DNA of 64,000 bases from Mycobacterium branderi (GTDB lineage Bacteria; Actinomycetota; Actinomycetes; Mycobacteriales; Mycobacteriaceae): the NCBI RefSeq assembly GCF_010728725.1, contig NZ_AP022606.1, forward strand, positions 1 to 64,000. The letters run 5' to 3'. The position numbers and the translations under genes were made by a program. The first letter of the stretch is position 1. Every line of letters begins with the position of its first letter. Of this stretch, positions 49,794-59,660 are shown piece by piece. The notes beneath the pieces are model-generated. The model did no database searches, had not been told where the DNA came from, and saw nothing but the letters and a program-made list of their open reading frames with translations.

Positions 49794-50629
49794 CGAAACC
49801 CCTCCTCGGTGTAGCCGAGGAAACTCAAGCCGGGCGCGAACTCAGGGAAGCGGGTAAGCGTCATATCGGTGACGCCGGTTTCCTCGTCGGTTTCGACGTT
49901 GGCCACGGTTCCTGTGATGATGCGGCCGCGGACGTCCACGAAGCTGACACGTGAACCCCGCTGCGGAATCTGCGCAATTGCGCGGCGCTGGTTTTGCGGC
50001 ACCACGGGATGGGTTACCACGCCGGGCGCTGTCAGCGGCTCCCATGTGCCGCCGATGCTGGGCGCAAAGTCGGCCAGGACGTCGACGACGTTGCCGTTGC
50101 GGCGGAGGTGTTCGGCTTTGAACGTCTGCGATGCGTCGCCGACCACCACCGTGAACTCGAATCGCTCCATGTCTTCGGTGATTTCGGCGTTGTCGGGGAG
50201 CGTGGTTCGCCACCAGCGGCGGTTCACGTTGAGCTGGAGTTCGGGCGTCAGCGCCAGACGGTAGCCGCTGAGCAGGTCGTGGATGGCTCGTCGGTGCGCG
50301 AGGGCGATGTCCCGCTGGATCCACTGCTCGAGCCACTCGAGGCCCGGTGGTATTTCGGCCGGCATGGGTCCGATGAAGTCTGAGCCTTGGCAGAGCACGC
50401 GGCTGGTGTCGGTGTCGGCGCGGTAGTCCTCGTCGTAGATCCCATTGGCGTACATCGCGGCGATGCGTTCGGTGATGGGCAGGCCGTGCCAGTGGCGGTC
50501 GCAGTGCGGGCAGCGCGGGTAGGTCGGGTCGCCGAAGTCGTAGCCGACGCGTGGTTCGCCATCGGCCATCTGCTCGTCGACGAGCCGGTCAATCTCGTCG
50601 AGGATCCGGTCAGCGTCGCGGATCGTCAT
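49790..50629 (-). CDS. CPHC-motif protein, 279 aa (copy B)
   Basis: As 2798-3634 but ending GLSFLGYTEEGFR. This copy has three more bases near the 3' end; the smoother C-terminus suggests it is the more accurate one. Confidence 0.6.
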   Translation of the reverse strand: MTIRDADRILDEIDRLVDEQMADGEPRVGYDFGDPTYPRCPHCDRHWHGLPITERIAAMYANGIYDEDYRADTDTSRVLCQGSDFIGPMPAEIPPGLEWLEQWIQRDIALAHRRAIHDLLSGYRLALTPELQLNVNRRWWRTTLPDNAEITEDMERFEFTVVVGDASQTFKAEHLRRNGNVVDVLADFAPSIGGTWEPLTAPGVVTHPVVPQNQRRAIAQIPQRGSRVSFVDVRGRIITGTVANVETDEETGVTDMTLTRFPEFAPGLSFLGYTEEGFR

Positions 50630-50910
50630 CGCTGCGGCCGCTTTCCGATGGCGGCTTTGTGCTTGAGCTGGCGTTGGGCGTCGGCGTATCGCCGGGCGCG
50701 TTTGCGTTCGGGCACGTAGACGCCTGCGCAGACGACGGTTTCGAGTTGCTCGGACAGCGTGTACCAGGCGCATTGGGCGATGACCGGGCAGCCGTCGCAG
50801 ATGGCTTGCATTGCCGCCATTTCGGCCGCGTGTGGCTCGCTGGCGGGCGTCCAGGCGGGGTGTGGCCGGCAGGCGGCGTGCTCGGTCCAGGCCAGCAGTG
50901 TGGCGCTCAT
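50626..50910 (-). CDS. whiB: WhiB-family regulator (copy B)
   Basis: Identical to 3631-3915. Confidence 0.8.
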   Translation of the reverse strand: MSATLLAWTEHAACRPHPAWTPASEPHAAEMAAMQAICDGCPVIAQCAWYTLSEQLETVVCAGVYVPERKRARRYADAQRQLKHKAAIGKRPQR

Positions 50911-51062
50911 CTGGCCTCCAGTTTGTCGAGCATGGCTTTGAGGCTGGCGATGGCTTTGTCCCAATCGAATTGGGGCTGGTCGCGTTGGTGGCGTTCGCGG
51001 GTGGCTTTGGCCGAGTTTCGGCGGGCGTTGGCGATCTGCTGAGCGGAGTGTCGAAAAGTCAC
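50907..51062 (-). CDS. Small helical protein, 51 aa (copy B)
   Basis: Identical to 3912-4067. Confidence 0.55.
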   Translation of the reverse strand: MTFRHSAQQIANARRNSAKATRERHQRDQPQFDWDKAIASLKAMLDKLEAR

Positions 51063-52052
51063 TTGGCGCTGCCTTTCGCGAGTGCTGCCCGGACTGCGGC
51101 GATGCCGGCTTTGGTGGTTTCGGTTCGGTCGATGTGGTCGCAGACGTGGGCGCCGCGGTAGCCGTTGTCGTCGCAGAGATCGCAGTCGGTGATGGCGAGT
51201 TGTCGGTCGACGGCGAGTTGTGCTCGGCGGCTGGCTTCTTCGCGGGCTGCGGCTTGCTGGGCGCGTTTTTGCTCGATGTCGGCGTTGGCTAGCCAGCGGT
51301 CGTGTCGCTGCCGGTGCTCCTTGCAGGCGCCGCACGGGTCGAGGTGCCGCCGGGCATGTGCTTTGGGCAGTGTCGGGGTGGGGGGTCGTTCGAGTCGGGT
51401 GGCGGTTCGTTGTCGGCGTTGGGTTCGCGCTCGCGCAACGAGAACTACCCAAGGTAACTGATCCATATCCAGATCCATATCCCTGGGGTTCCGTTGGGGT
51501 TTCGGAACCGTTCAACCGTTCAGGAACCGTTGCCGGAACCGTTTGCGGGAGGGTTTCGGAAGGGTTCGGCAGGGTTTCGGAACCGTTCAGTTGAGGTTCA
51601 TCAAAATCGGGCTCAAAACCGGGTGGATCGATCGCGTCTGCAACCTGGTCAGCGTCAGCCTTATGCAGCCGGCGCAGCTCGCCAGCGAGCTCGTGACGCA
51701 GCTTCTCCGACGCCACCATGCGGGCGCAGCGCAACGCGTTCTTGAGAATGTTCGGATACCGCGCAACGTCGCAGTGCCGCATATACGAGCGAACGAACAA
51801 CTCGTCGGTGTCCTCGTCGACGAACACAAACCTGTGCTGCTCGAGCACCTTCAGATCCGCGCACAGATCCTCAGCGGTTAGGTCGTTGCAGCCCTTCGCC
51901 CACTTCGCGACCTGCAGCGGCTGTATGCCGGCGCGGTCGAGCTCCTTCTGACTGATCAACTGCACATAGGTGGCCTGCGCGGTGCGCGGCAGCAGGCGCC
52001 AATCCTTGTCGCGCCAGATCGACTCCTTCAGCATCCCAGCCGAGTTAGCCAC
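51059..52052 (-). pseudogene. Replication initiation-type protein (copy B, frameshifted linker)
   Basis: N-terminal winged helix from GTG 52052 and C-terminal zinc part to 51059 are both present, but bases are missing in the G/C runs near 51437 and 51344, so the two halves are in different frames. Intact reading at 4064-5068. One codon pair also differs (GEL here against KEL in copy A near 51680), a real substitution or a base-call error. Confidence 0.65.
51498..51589. repeat. Iteron-like repeats (copy B)
   Basis: Same five AACCGTT units and two 17-base GGTTTCGGAACCGTTCA units as at 4514-4605. Confidence 0.55.
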
Positions 52053-52218
52053 AGACTCCCTCCATCTCTTCGTCGTCGCCAGGCTCGTATCCCGGGCAGT
52101 CGCAATCGACATGCCCGAATTTGGTCGCGTATTCGCGAGCTCGGCAGCGCCGGCCGGGGTCGATGTCGGCCGGTGTGTGCTCGCTCTCGTAGTGCAGGCA
52201 CAGCGCGCATTCAGGCAT
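52045..52218 (-). CDS. Small cysteine-rich protein, 57 aa (copy B)
   Basis: Here a separate gene ending EGVCG and TAA, with GGAGGGAG overlapping its end as the ribosome site for the initiator GTG (52052). In copy A one base fewer fuses it to the initiator. The two-gene form looks more natural. Confidence 0.6.
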   Translation of the reverse strand: MPECALCLHYESEHTPADIDPGRRCRAREYATKFGHVDCDCPGYEPGDDEEMEGVCG

Positions 52219-52820
52219 CAGGCACTACCTACCTCGAACAGCGCGTCCATCTGGGCTTCGAGCGCAGCGGTGCGCGTGCGCTGGGCGGTCTGTGCGTGAT
52301 GCTCGCGGTGGGCGCTCAGGATTTCGGGCAGTAGTTGGTCGAATGGCACGCGATACGGAGAGAATCGGGAGCGGCTATCGCCTACTGCGCGGTCCGGGTT
52401 GTTCAGCGTGCAGGCGTCCGTATCACCGATCACCGCGGTTGGGATGACCCAGGCGTGGATGAGGTCGCGTCGGTCGAGGCCGATCAGGACTACGACGGTC
52501 GACGCATTGCTGCGGGAGCTCCCGCGCAGTGAGACGAACCGGAACACCTGGCGAGCGCCTTGGCCGAATCGCATTATGCATTCGGCGGCGAATTTAACCT
52601 CGACGCGGATGCTGCCGAGCTGCACGTCCCAGCCGTGTCCTGTTGGCGTGAGCCGGCCGCCAGTGTGTCGTGCGACGACACCTTCCCACAGTCCATAGAA
52701 CCGTGCTGGGTCTCCAAGCTGGCCGGCGCGGAGCGTCTCCACCGATCGGTATTCCGATGGCGAGAGCACATCGCGAAGCGGAACGCTTAAGCCGCCGCGG
52801 TTCTCGGGGCGGATCGGCAT
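52218..52820 (-). CDS. PD-(D/E)xK-like protein, 200 aa (copy B)
   Basis: Identical to 5233-5835. Confidence 0.5.
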   Translation of the reverse strand: MPIRPENRGGLSVPLRDVLSPSEYRSVETLRAGQLGDPARFYGLWEGVVARHTGGRLTPTGHGWDVQLGSIRVEVKFAAECIMRFGQGARQVFRFVSLRGSSRSNASTVVVLIGLDRRDLIHAWVIPTAVIGDTDACTLNNPDRAVGDSRSRFSPYRVPFDQLLPEILSAHREHHAQTAQRTRTAALEAQMDALFEVGSA

Positions 52821-53038
52821 CAGCGGCCCTCCCTGATCATCCGCTGCAGCGCGTAGGCGCAGTCGACGTAGGAGTCGCGTTCGGCGATTTCTTCGGCCGT
52901 CAGTGGTGGCGCGTTGGGGTTTTGGCGCAGTATCGGCCCGAACGCGCGTAGGCATTCGCCGCATGGCTCACCAACCTGGCCGACAGGGTTCCGGCAGCCG
53001 GGCAGTACGCAGCTTGGGAGGGCGAGTTGAGCGGTCAT
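52820..53038 (-). CDS. Zinc-finger-like protein, 72 aa (copy B)
   Basis: Identical to 5835-6053. Confidence 0.55.
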   Translation of the reverse strand: MTAQLALPSCVLPGCRNPVGQVGEPCGECLRAFGPILRQNPNAPPLTAEEIAERDSYVDCAYALQRMIREGR

Positions 53039-53217
53039 GATGCGCCATCCATGAGGCTTGTTTGTTGCGGTGTGTCGATGTGGTTGCGGCACCAGGCGGC
53101 GAAATGCCCGTCGCGCCAGGAGATGTAGCCGATGGCGGGCGCGCCGCATGTGGAGCATGGCGGGGTTGGTGGGAGGCCGGCGCGGGTGCGGGCATCGAGC
53201 ACGCGGTCGAGTGTCAT
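53035..53217 (-). CDS. Zinc-finger-like protein, 60 aa (copy B)
   Basis: Identical to 6050-6232. Confidence 0.55.
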   Translation of the reverse strand: MTLDRVLDARTRAGLPPTPPCSTCGAPAIGYISWRDGHFAAWCRNHIDTPQQTSLMDGAS

Positions 53218-53390
53218 GCGGTGGATCTCCCGTAGTGGACTATGCGGCCGTGTAGGGGGTGTCCGTTGATGGGCAGGTTTGTGCAGTCGTCGCCTGGCAG
53301 GGCGCCGCATTGTTCGCATTTGCGGGTGAGCGCAGCTTGGACGATGTCGCTGTTGCGGTCGCCGAGCTGGTCGAACAGGGGTCGGCTCAT
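53214..53390 (-). CDS. Zinc-finger protein, 58 aa (intact copy)
   Basis: Starts MSRPLFDQLGDRNSDIV at an ATG overlapping the upstream stop (ATGA), contains RKCEQCGALPGDDC, then NGHPLHGRIVHYGRS. The CxxC...C plus histidines suggest a zinc finger of the type seen in small phage proteins. Copy A lacks one G in this gene. Confidence 0.6.
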   Translation of the reverse strand: MSRPLFDQLGDRNSDIVQAALTRKCEQCGALPGDDCTNLPINGHPLHGRIVHYGRSTA

Positions 53391-53746
53391 GGCGTCTCGC
53401 TGGTCGGGTTGTCGAGCCAGTCACGCAGGTACCAGCAGGCTTTTTCGATGTCTTCGCGGTCGTTTGCTTTGCCGCCGAAAGCGACGCGCCAGATGTATTT
53501 CATGGCTGTTGCGAGCCGAAAGTCGCTGATGTGGCGGATGACTTCGATGCACTCGACGACTCTGGCGCCGCCAGTCGTCGCCGCTTTGATCCGCGGCCCG
53601 CGTGTGTAGTGCGGCGGGTGGTTCACCATGTCAGGCGCCGTGGCGGCGTGTTTCTGGCAGTAGCAGACGTCGCCGCGTTGCACAGGTGCGGCCGTCGGCC
53701 GGCCGCACTCTGCGCACTTGCGAAGTTTGACGGTTGGGTTTGTCAC
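53387..53746 (-). CDS. DUF3310-family protein (copy B)
   Basis: Identical to 6401-6760. Confidence 0.8.
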   Translation of the reverse strand: MTNPTVKLRKCAECGRPTAAPVQRGDVCYCQKHAATAPDMVNHPPHYTRGPRIKAATTGGARVVECIEVIRHISDFRLATAMKYIWRVAFGGKANDREDIEKACWYLRDWLDNPTSETP

Positions 53747-54567
53747 GGCTGCGCGTAGACAGGCTTGCCAGTCTGCTCGATGACCTTCGCGGCCAGGTCG
53801 AACCAGGCTTTGCGCAGGATCTGCCGGGTGGGCTTGAGCTTGATCGCCAGGAACAGGTCGCCGTCGGAGACACGGACCCGGAAATAGCCGTCTACGGGGT
53901 AGGTTTCGTGGTGGCCTTCCCACGGGCGCAGCTCGAGGCCGATGATTTGCGGTACTTCGAGTTGTCCTGTGCGGCCGGCTTTGACGGTGTGTTCTTGCTT
54001 GTAGACGAGTCGTTGACCGCCGTTGGCGCGTTCGATGCCTGACTCGAATTCGCCTTTGCTCGAGGCGCGGACGCTGTCGATGACTTCGAGTAGTTCAGCT
54101 TGGTCGGGGCTGGTGACAGTGTGCAGCAGTTCCTCGACCTTGTCGCCGAATTCCTCCTGCCGGAAGTACTTGCCCGACAAGGCGTGCCAGGCCGTCCAGT
54201 CCTCGTCGGCGGCGAGTTGGAGTTCGAGGCGGTCGTCACGCCAGCCCGCGGTGTCGCCGCGGTGGTCGTTGTAGATGGCGGTGAGTCGGCCGCGCTGCGC
54301 GTTACCCCACAGGGTGCCTTCGCTGGCAAGTGGCCGGCGTTCCAGCTCGTCGAGGAACGAGTCGAGCTCGGCGACGGTGCGGGTTCCGCTGACGCGGTAC
54401 GGGTTCGGCAGCAGGTCTTCACGGGCGACGATTTCGTAGACCTGCATGCCATGCTCGGCCGTGGTCCCGACAGCCCATGAGACGCGGGGTTCATCCGGCT
54501 TGCGAACAATGACGATCTGCTGCTGGTCACGCGAGTGCTGAATAATGGTGGGGCCGTTGTCGGTCAT
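53743..54567 (-). CDS. DUF2303-family protein (copy B)
   Basis: Identical to 6757-7581. Confidence 0.8.
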   Translation of the reverse strand: MTDNGPTIIQHSRDQQQIVIVRKPDEPRVSWAVGTTAEHGMQVYEIVAREDLLPNPYRVSGTRTVAELDSFLDELERRPLASEGTLWGNAQRGRLTAIYNDHRGDTAGWRDDRLELQLAADEDWTAWHALSGKYFRQEEFGDKVEELLHTVTSPDQAELLEVIDSVRASSKGEFESGIERANGGQRLVYKQEHTVKAGRTGQLEVPQIIGLELRPWEGHHETYPVDGYFRVRVSDGDLFLAIKLKPTRQILRKAWFDLAAKVIEQTGKPVYAQP

Positions 54568-54577
54568 GGCGGTCCTT

Positions 54578-54919
54578 TCAGTTATCTGCGGCGGCGGTCT
54601 TGTTGTCGGCGGGTTCCCACAGGGAGCCTTGGTTGGGGTCGTTGCGGTGCAGGCCGCCCTGTTCGTCGGCGAACCACATCGACGTGCGCGGGTCATCGGG
54701 GATCTTCGCGGTCACCTTGTCCTCGATGCGGAATGCGTTGGGAATCTTGGGAACCGGCTTGATTGCGAGCTCGACGATCACCTTGGCGTCCTTGCCGGTG
54801 CGCTTCACCGCTTCGACGGCCTCGCGCATCTTCTCCGACGCCTCATCGTGGGCGCGGCCTTTCGCGTGCTGGAGCAGCACGGCGGCGAATTCATCTGGGG
54901 TGTTGGGTGTTTCAGGCAT
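54578..54919 (-). CDS. Hypothetical protein, 113 aa (copy B)
   Basis: Identical to 7592-7933. Confidence 0.6.
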   Translation of the reverse strand: MPETPNTPDEFAAVLLQHAKGRAHDEASEKMREAVEAVKRTGKDAKVIVELAIKPVPKIPNAFRIEDKVTAKIPDDPRTSMWFADEQGGLHRNDPNQGSLWEPADNKTAAADN

Positions 54920-56048
54920 CGGCGTTCCCTTCGGTGGTGGTGTCCTCTTCCGCGGCGAGTGTTGCGGCGTTGAGGATTTCGGTGATCTGCTGGCCGAGGA
55001 CGCCTGCCTTGTTCCAGGCGTTCATCTGGTTGACGACGGCGCGCAGCTCGTCGTCGCTGATGGCGTCTCGGTGCTCGATCTCCCCGACCGGCAGGCCGGC
55101 CAGCGCGGCGATGACGATGAGCTGGTCCTGGCGGTCGTTGCAGTCGCCTTCGGACAGCAGAGCGAACATGCGGTTCAACCACTTGCGGCGCGCAACGTCT
55201 GACATGCCGGTTTGGTCCTGGTCACGCGAGTCGGGGGGAAGAGTGGCGCCCGACGACGGCTCAGCGTCCTGACTCGCGTCGTTACCGCCGTCCTGACCAG
55301 GAGCGGCATCATCGGCGCCCAGCGCGGCGCGTAGGCCGTCGACGCCGCGGCGCTGGCTGGGTACGCGGACCGGCGCGCCGTCGCTGTCGATGACCTGTCC
55401 TTGGTCGGTGCCTTCGAGGATGATGTCGGAGAAGTCGGCCGGGAAAGCCTTCTTCCATGCCTGCGCCTCAGCGCATTTGGCGAGCTGGTTGGCCGACATC
55501 TTGTTCCACATCGAGTTGAGCTCGCCGTTCTTGGTGTACTGGGCGAATTCCTCGAACATGACCGTCGCGGTGTTGGGCGCGCCGTCGACGCGGATGGTGT
55601 ACTTCGCGGCGACTGGCTTGCCTTCTGACTTCGGCCAAAAGTCGCGCCACACACCGTCTTTGCCGCACCACAGCGGGTCGTCGTTGGAAACCACGACGCC
55701 TTCGCGGCGGGCGGCGCGCTTGCCGATGACGCGATAGCCCTCAATTCCGGTCTGGATCGTGTACTTCATCACCCGCTGCTTCTCGATACGGGTGTTGCCG
55801 TTGTCGAGTTGCACTCGGACGTTGACGTCGGTTTCGCGGCCGATCATGTAGATCTGGCGGGCGAACGGGTCCAGGCCGGTGCGCCGGCAGTGGTGGAAGA
55901 ACACCTGCAGGTCGGCGTCGGTGGCGTCCTCGATTCCGATCTGCCGCAGCGCGGCGACCTGGGTTTCGGTGAAACCGGTTTGGCCGCCGGCGATGGCGAG
56001 TTCGGTGCTGGCCTGGTCGGCCAGGGCGGGGGCGTGAGCTGTGGTCAT
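54912..56048 (-). CDS. recT: RecT-family single-strand annealing protein (intact copy)
   Basis: 378 aa from ATG 56048. RecT core about residues 20-250: LQVFFHHCRRTGLDPFARQI, the central VMKYTIQTGIEGYRVIGKRA, GKPVAAKYTIRVD and NKMSANQLAKCAEAQAWKKA with PADFSDI. A disordered Ser/Asp/Gly-rich linker leads to a C-terminal helical domain (VARRKWLNRMFALLSEGDC) that may bind single-strand-binding protein. Pairs complementary strands after exonuclease resection. Starts 4 bases inside the exonuclease gene. Confidence 0.9.
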   Translation of the reverse strand: MTTAHAPALADQASTELAIAGGQTGFTETQVAALRQIGIEDATDADLQVFFHHCRRTGLDPFARQIYMIGRETDVNVRVQLDNGNTRIEKQRVMKYTIQTGIEGYRVIGKRAARREGVVVSNDDPLWCGKDGVWRDFWPKSEGKPVAAKYTIRVDGAPNTATVMFEEFAQYTKNGELNSMWNKMSANQLAKCAEAQAWKKAFPADFSDIILEGTDQGQVIDSDGAPVRVPSQRRGVDGLRAALGADDAAPGQDGGNDASQDAEPSSGATLPPDSRDQDQTGMSDVARRKWLNRMFALLSEGDCNDRQDQLIVIAALAGLPVGEIEHRDAISDDELRAVVNQMNAWNKAGVLGQQITEILNAATLAAEEDTTTEGNADA

Positions 56049-56933
56049 GCGATCAGTTCCTCCAGTTCGGGCAGGTTTTTGACGGAAAGGTTGAGCGCCA
56101 CACTGCCTTTGGCGTGTTGGCGGCGGTCGGCGATGCGGAGCTCGCCGACGCAGGCGTATTGTGCGTTGCCCATCTGGTCCAGCAGCCGGGTCTTCATTCC
56201 CCGAAGCCGGGTTTCCATGCTCTTGCCAAGGGCCGATGCTCTGAGCAGAGCCAGCGCATCGTCGGGGTCGACTTGGACCGTCTCGCCGGGGTTGATTTCG
56301 GGGTGGAGCTTGCGCACGCACTCGTAAGTTGGCACGGAGTCGTCGAGATCCGGCGGCTCACTGCCCTTCAGGGAATGCCAGAACTCGCTGCAGCGCTTGT
56401 GCATCATCGCCACGACCTGCTCGTCGTATTCGATGACGTAGGTGTGCGCCTCGAAATACGGGCCCAACACCATCAGGTGCGCCGGGTGCTTGGTGTAGCC
56501 GGTGAACGCCATCAGCGCGAGCACCTGCGCGACATAGTCGGCCGGCGCCTGATCGGTGCCGAAATCTCCCCAATCCTCCAGGCGGCGCGCGGTTTTGAAC
56601 TCCACGACCCTGCGGGCCCGACCGCGCCGACCGCGGCGGTCCAACGTCGCCGCGGCCGGATAGCCGAACTTGGCGTCAGCGACTATCTGAACCTCGCCGG
56701 GCGAGCTGCCAACCCGGGTTGCGGCGCTTCCACATCGCCGCCATCGCCGGCTCGAAGTCGTGGCCCACGTCGAAGATATCCTTTGGCGGCTCGGGGTCAA
56801 CGAGTCCCTTCATGCGATGCCACAGCCTGTATGGCGACTCCCAGCGCGAAACACCAAGGATGGCCGCCACCTTCGACGACGTGATGATCCGATGCCACTC
56901 CGGCGAACCTGGTTCGATCACGACCCCGCTCAC
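56045..56933 (-). pseudogene. YqaJ-type exonuclease (copy B, two-base deletion)
   Basis: Missing AG near 56704, which breaks the frame at codon 77 (after NPGWQL). The 3' end is correct here (VKNLPELEELIA), unlike copy A. See 9060-9951. Confidence 0.75.
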
Positions 56934-57211
56934 TCTGGTTCACCCGTTTCGAAGTCGCAGACGGCCCCCAGGCCCCGGCTGTCGAAACCGGCGACAGGCT
57001 CTCCGTGCTCGTCGTAGACGATCGTGGTCTTGACGTGTCGGCGTTCACGCTCATCCCAGAGCCGTTGCCGCATCGCGACTACGTCGTCGAGCGTGTACCC
57101 CGGAGCTGGGAGGCCGGCCCGGCGTGGGCGCCATCGACGCCGCAACGCGATCACATTCGCCACGAGCACCACCACCGCAGCGGCGCAGACGAGCACAGTC
57201 TCCGCAATCAT
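56930..57211 (-). CDS. Membrane-anchored protein, 93 aa (copy B)
   Basis: Identical to 9948-10229. Confidence 0.6.
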   Translation of the reverse strand: MIAETVLVCAAAVVVLVANVIALRRRWRPRRAGLPAPGYTLDDVVAMRQRLWDERERRHVKTTIVYDEHGEPVAGFDSRGLGAVCDFETGEPE

Positions 57212-57558
57212 GCGACAGCCTCGACGTCGCCGCGCAGACCCTCGACCCAGGCCAGCAGTTCGCTCATCGGTCGGTCGACGTCAACCGCGGCCAAGGCGAT
57301 GACGAGCCATTCGCGCAGCTGCGCGTTGGTGGCGTCGGCCAGCACGTTGTGGAAGGCGTCGAGGTCGTCGCGCAGCTCGGCGGCAAGCCGCATCACATGC
57401 GCCGCTGATTCCTCCAGCTCGGCCTGGCGTAGCGAACTCGGCGGCACGGGACGGCGCGACATCGGGCATGGCATAAACGCCGTGTCCACATGAGCTTTCA
57501 CTATGCCATCAGAGGCCCCGACAACGCGCCAGCAAACCGGGCAATTCAGCTGAATCAT
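57208..57558 (-). CDS. CPVC-motif protein, 116 aa (copy B)
   Basis: Identical to 10226-10576. Confidence 0.55.
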   Translation of the reverse strand: MIQLNCPVCWRVVGASDGIVKAHVDTAFMPCPMSRRPVPPSSLRQAELEESAAHVMRLAAELRDDLDAFHNVLADATNAQLREWLVIALAAVDVDRPMSELLAWVEGLRGDVEAVA

Positions 57559-58058
57559 GAGGCAGCCTTCAGCTTCCGACGGCCGATGCGTTTACGCTCA
57601 GCGTGTTCGGCTTGCTGACGCTCATAACAGATTCGGCAACGCCGCGCCTTCGGGGCGTGTCGCAGCCTGAGTGTGTTCTCGTCGTCGTAGGGATGGCCAG
57701 CGGGGCAATGCGTCTTGTTTGCATTCGCATGTGTGCCATGTCGAACCAGGTCGAAGTTGTTCGTAGAGGGGCTGTCCCATCGCAGATTGTCTGCACGGTT
57801 GTTCGACGTGTCGCCGTCGTTATGGCAGCCAACAAACCCTGGTGGACAAGGGCCCACGAACGCCTCAAGGACGAGTCTGTGCACCTTGTGTGTGCGGTGA
57901 TGGCCGTTCTTAGCCAAGGTGACCTGTCGATAACCACCCCTAGGATGGACAGCCTGCTTCAAAATCCGGAAGCGCCGCTTCAAACTGCGAACGCGGCCAT
58001 CGCTACTAACTTCGTAGAAGCCTTCATAGCCGACAACGGGTAGCCAACGGTCCGTCAC
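57555..58058 (-). CDS. NUMOD4/HNH endonuclease (copy B)
   Basis: Identical to 10573-11076. Confidence 0.85.
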   Translation of the reverse strand: MTDRWLPVVGYEGFYEVSSDGRVRSLKRRFRILKQAVHPRGGYRQVTLAKNGHHRTHKVHRLVLEAFVGPCPPGFVGCHNDGDTSNNRADNLRWDSPSTNNFDLVRHGTHANANKTHCPAGHPYDDENTLRLRHAPKARRCRICYERQQAEHAERKRIGRRKLKAAS

Positions 58059-58243
58059 GCTGGCACCGCCCAGCGCGCGTCGTCGCGCACGTAGTCGAGT
58101 GCTGCGTCGAGCATCTGCGACCACGACGGGTTCAAATCCCTTGGTGTGGCGTCTGTTTCGTGCCAGACGATTTCGGTGAAGTCGAGCAGCACGGCCAGGT
58201 GGTCGTCCTGTGCGGGCGGTCTTGCTAAGCTGCTGTCTGACAT
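58055..58243 (-). CDS. Hypothetical protein, 62 aa (copy B)
   Basis: Identical to 11073-11261. Confidence 0.55.
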   Translation of the reverse strand: MSDSSLARPPAQDDHLAVLLDFTEIVWHETDATPRDLNPSWSQMLDAALDYVRDDARWAVPA

Positions 58244-58249
58244 TGGGAA

Positions 58250-58714
58250 TCATCCCTTCCTGTTGTCGGCGCCCTCGGCCGTGGACCCGGCCGGGGGCGA
58301 TTTACTGTGGTGGACGATCTGTTCTGCCGCGTCCTCGAGCTGCTTGGACAGCGACCGGCAGTAGTGCGGCGCACCGCATCCGGCGTCGGCGGCCCAATCG
58401 CGCAACTGGTGCGCTGCGGCGCGCAGGAGGTTTGGATGCCCCGCCGGAGCAGCGCCGGGAGTGTCAGCGCTGGCGATCTCTCCGGCGGGGCGTTCCGCTG
58501 CAGCATCGGGAGGCGTCACCGGCGCAGCGGAAGAATCGGCAAGGTCTCGGATTTCGGCGACGAGGGCGTCGAGTCGATCGAGCGCGCTCTGCACAGCCAG
58601 CAGTTCGTCGTAGCTGGGCAGCGTTTCGCGCGGGCAGCAAACGTCCAATCCCATGCCGACACCGCGTAACAACTCGCGGCCGAGAGCGAACGGGAACGTC
58701 AACAGGGCTTTCAC
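58250..58714 (-). CDS. Hypothetical protein, 154 aa (copy B, extended end)
   Basis: As 11320-11733 but lacking one T near 58305, so the stop is lost and 18 residues (SKSPPAGSTAEGADNRKG) follow. The stop then lies 6 bases before the next start, with AGGAAGG overlapping, as is usual in this operon. Either version could be correct. Confidence 0.5.
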   Translation of the reverse strand: MKALLTFPFALGRELLRGVGMGLDVCCPRETLPSYDELLAVQSALDRLDALVAEIRDLADSSAAPVTPPDAAAERPAGEIASADTPGAAPAGHPNLLRAAAHQLRDWAADAGCGAPHYCRSLSKQLEDAAEQIVHHSKSPPAGSTAEGADNRKG

Positions 58715-58851
58715 GCCGCCTCCTTGGTGCGCGCCAACGTGATTCGCATCCCCCGCTTGCAGCGCGGGCATTTGCCGCGTTCGGCCAGCCGGCATTTGTC
58801 GCCGCCGCAGCGGCGCCACTGCGCAATCAAGCTGTCGAGAAGAGCGCTCAT
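58711..58851 (-). CDS. Zinc-knuckle protein, 46 aa (copy B)
   Basis: Identical to 11730-11870. Confidence 0.55.
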   Translation of the reverse strand: MSALLDSLIAQWRRCGGDKCRLAERGKCPRCKRGMRITLARTKEAA

Positions 58852-59159
58852 GGCGCCATCCGATCCGCGTCCCGAAGCGCCCGGGCGGTCGCGAGCTGGT
58901 TTTCCAGCCGTGCGTTGTCTGCCGCGAGCTGGTCGGCGCAGGCGCCGTAGTGGCGGCCGAGCCAGCGGTTGAGCGCCGCATACTCCTCCAGCGTCGAATC
59001 CTCAGCGAACTCGAACTGGGCCCCACACGGGCAGCTGTAGTAGCCGACCGCAGCGGCGAACGCCTCACGCACCGAGTCGTTTTCGGCGCGCAGCTCATCG
59101 ACCTGCGCCACCACGCTAGCGATAGAATGCTCCAGCACAACGGTGCGTTGCGTAGTCAC
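58848..59159 (-). CDS. Coiled-coil protein, 103 aa (copy B)
   Basis: Identical to 11867-12178. Confidence 0.55.
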   Translation of the reverse strand: MTTQRTVVLEHSIASVVAQVDELRAENDSVREAFAAAVGYYSCPCGAQFEFAEDSTLEEYAALNRWLGRHYGACADQLAADNARLENQLATARALRDADRMAP

Positions 59160-59341
59160 CTCATCCTCCTCACTAGTTGGCGTCGCGCATGCTTGCCTTG
59201 CTGGCGGCGCGCAAACACCTGGAACTCAGCCGTGTCACGAAACCCGAACACCGCCGCCAGGATTCGACATTCGTCAGCCGTCAACGCCAACGCATCTAAA
59301 CCAGCCAGGCGCTCACCGGTCACGATGTTCTCCGCAGCCAC
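59156..59341 (-). CDS. Hypothetical protein, 61 aa (copy B)
   Basis: Identical to 12175-12360. Confidence 0.5.
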   Translation of the reverse strand: MAAENIVTGERLAGLDALALTADECRILAAVFGFRDTAEFQVFARRQQGKHARRQLVRRMR

Positions 59342-59406
59342 TCGAACCCGATCAACGACGCCAACGCGGCCAGCAGCGCGGCAACAGCAGTCAAAACATC
59401 AATCAC
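59320..59406 (-). CDS. Membrane micro-protein, 28 aa (copy B)
   Basis: Identical to 12339-12425. Confidence 0.45.
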   Translation of the reverse strand: MIDVLTAVAALLAALASLIGFEWLRRTS

Positions 59407-59660
59407 GACGCGCTCCTTAGCTTCCGGCGCGACGTCGGAGTAAAAGACAACTGTCTCGACGGCCGCTCAGCCCGAACAGTGGTGTTGCGGTGCTTAGCGA
59501 TCAGGTCATCGACGTCGTCTTGAGTCATCCGCCACGTGTGGCCGACCTTGTAGCCGCCGATCAACCCGCGCCGCAAACGCCGCTGCAACCAGCGCTCGGA
59601 GTCCTTCCACTCCGGCGGCAGCACCATCGCCGCCACCTCAGCCAGCGAATACGTTTTCAC
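59403..59660 (-). CDS. Excisionase-like protein, 85 aa (copy B)
   Basis: Identical to 12422-12679. Confidence 0.6.
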   Translation of the reverse strand: MKTYSLAEVAAMVLPPEWKDSERWLQRRLRRGLIGGYKVGHTWRMTQDDVDDLIAKHRNTTVRAERPSRQLSFTPTSRRKLRSAS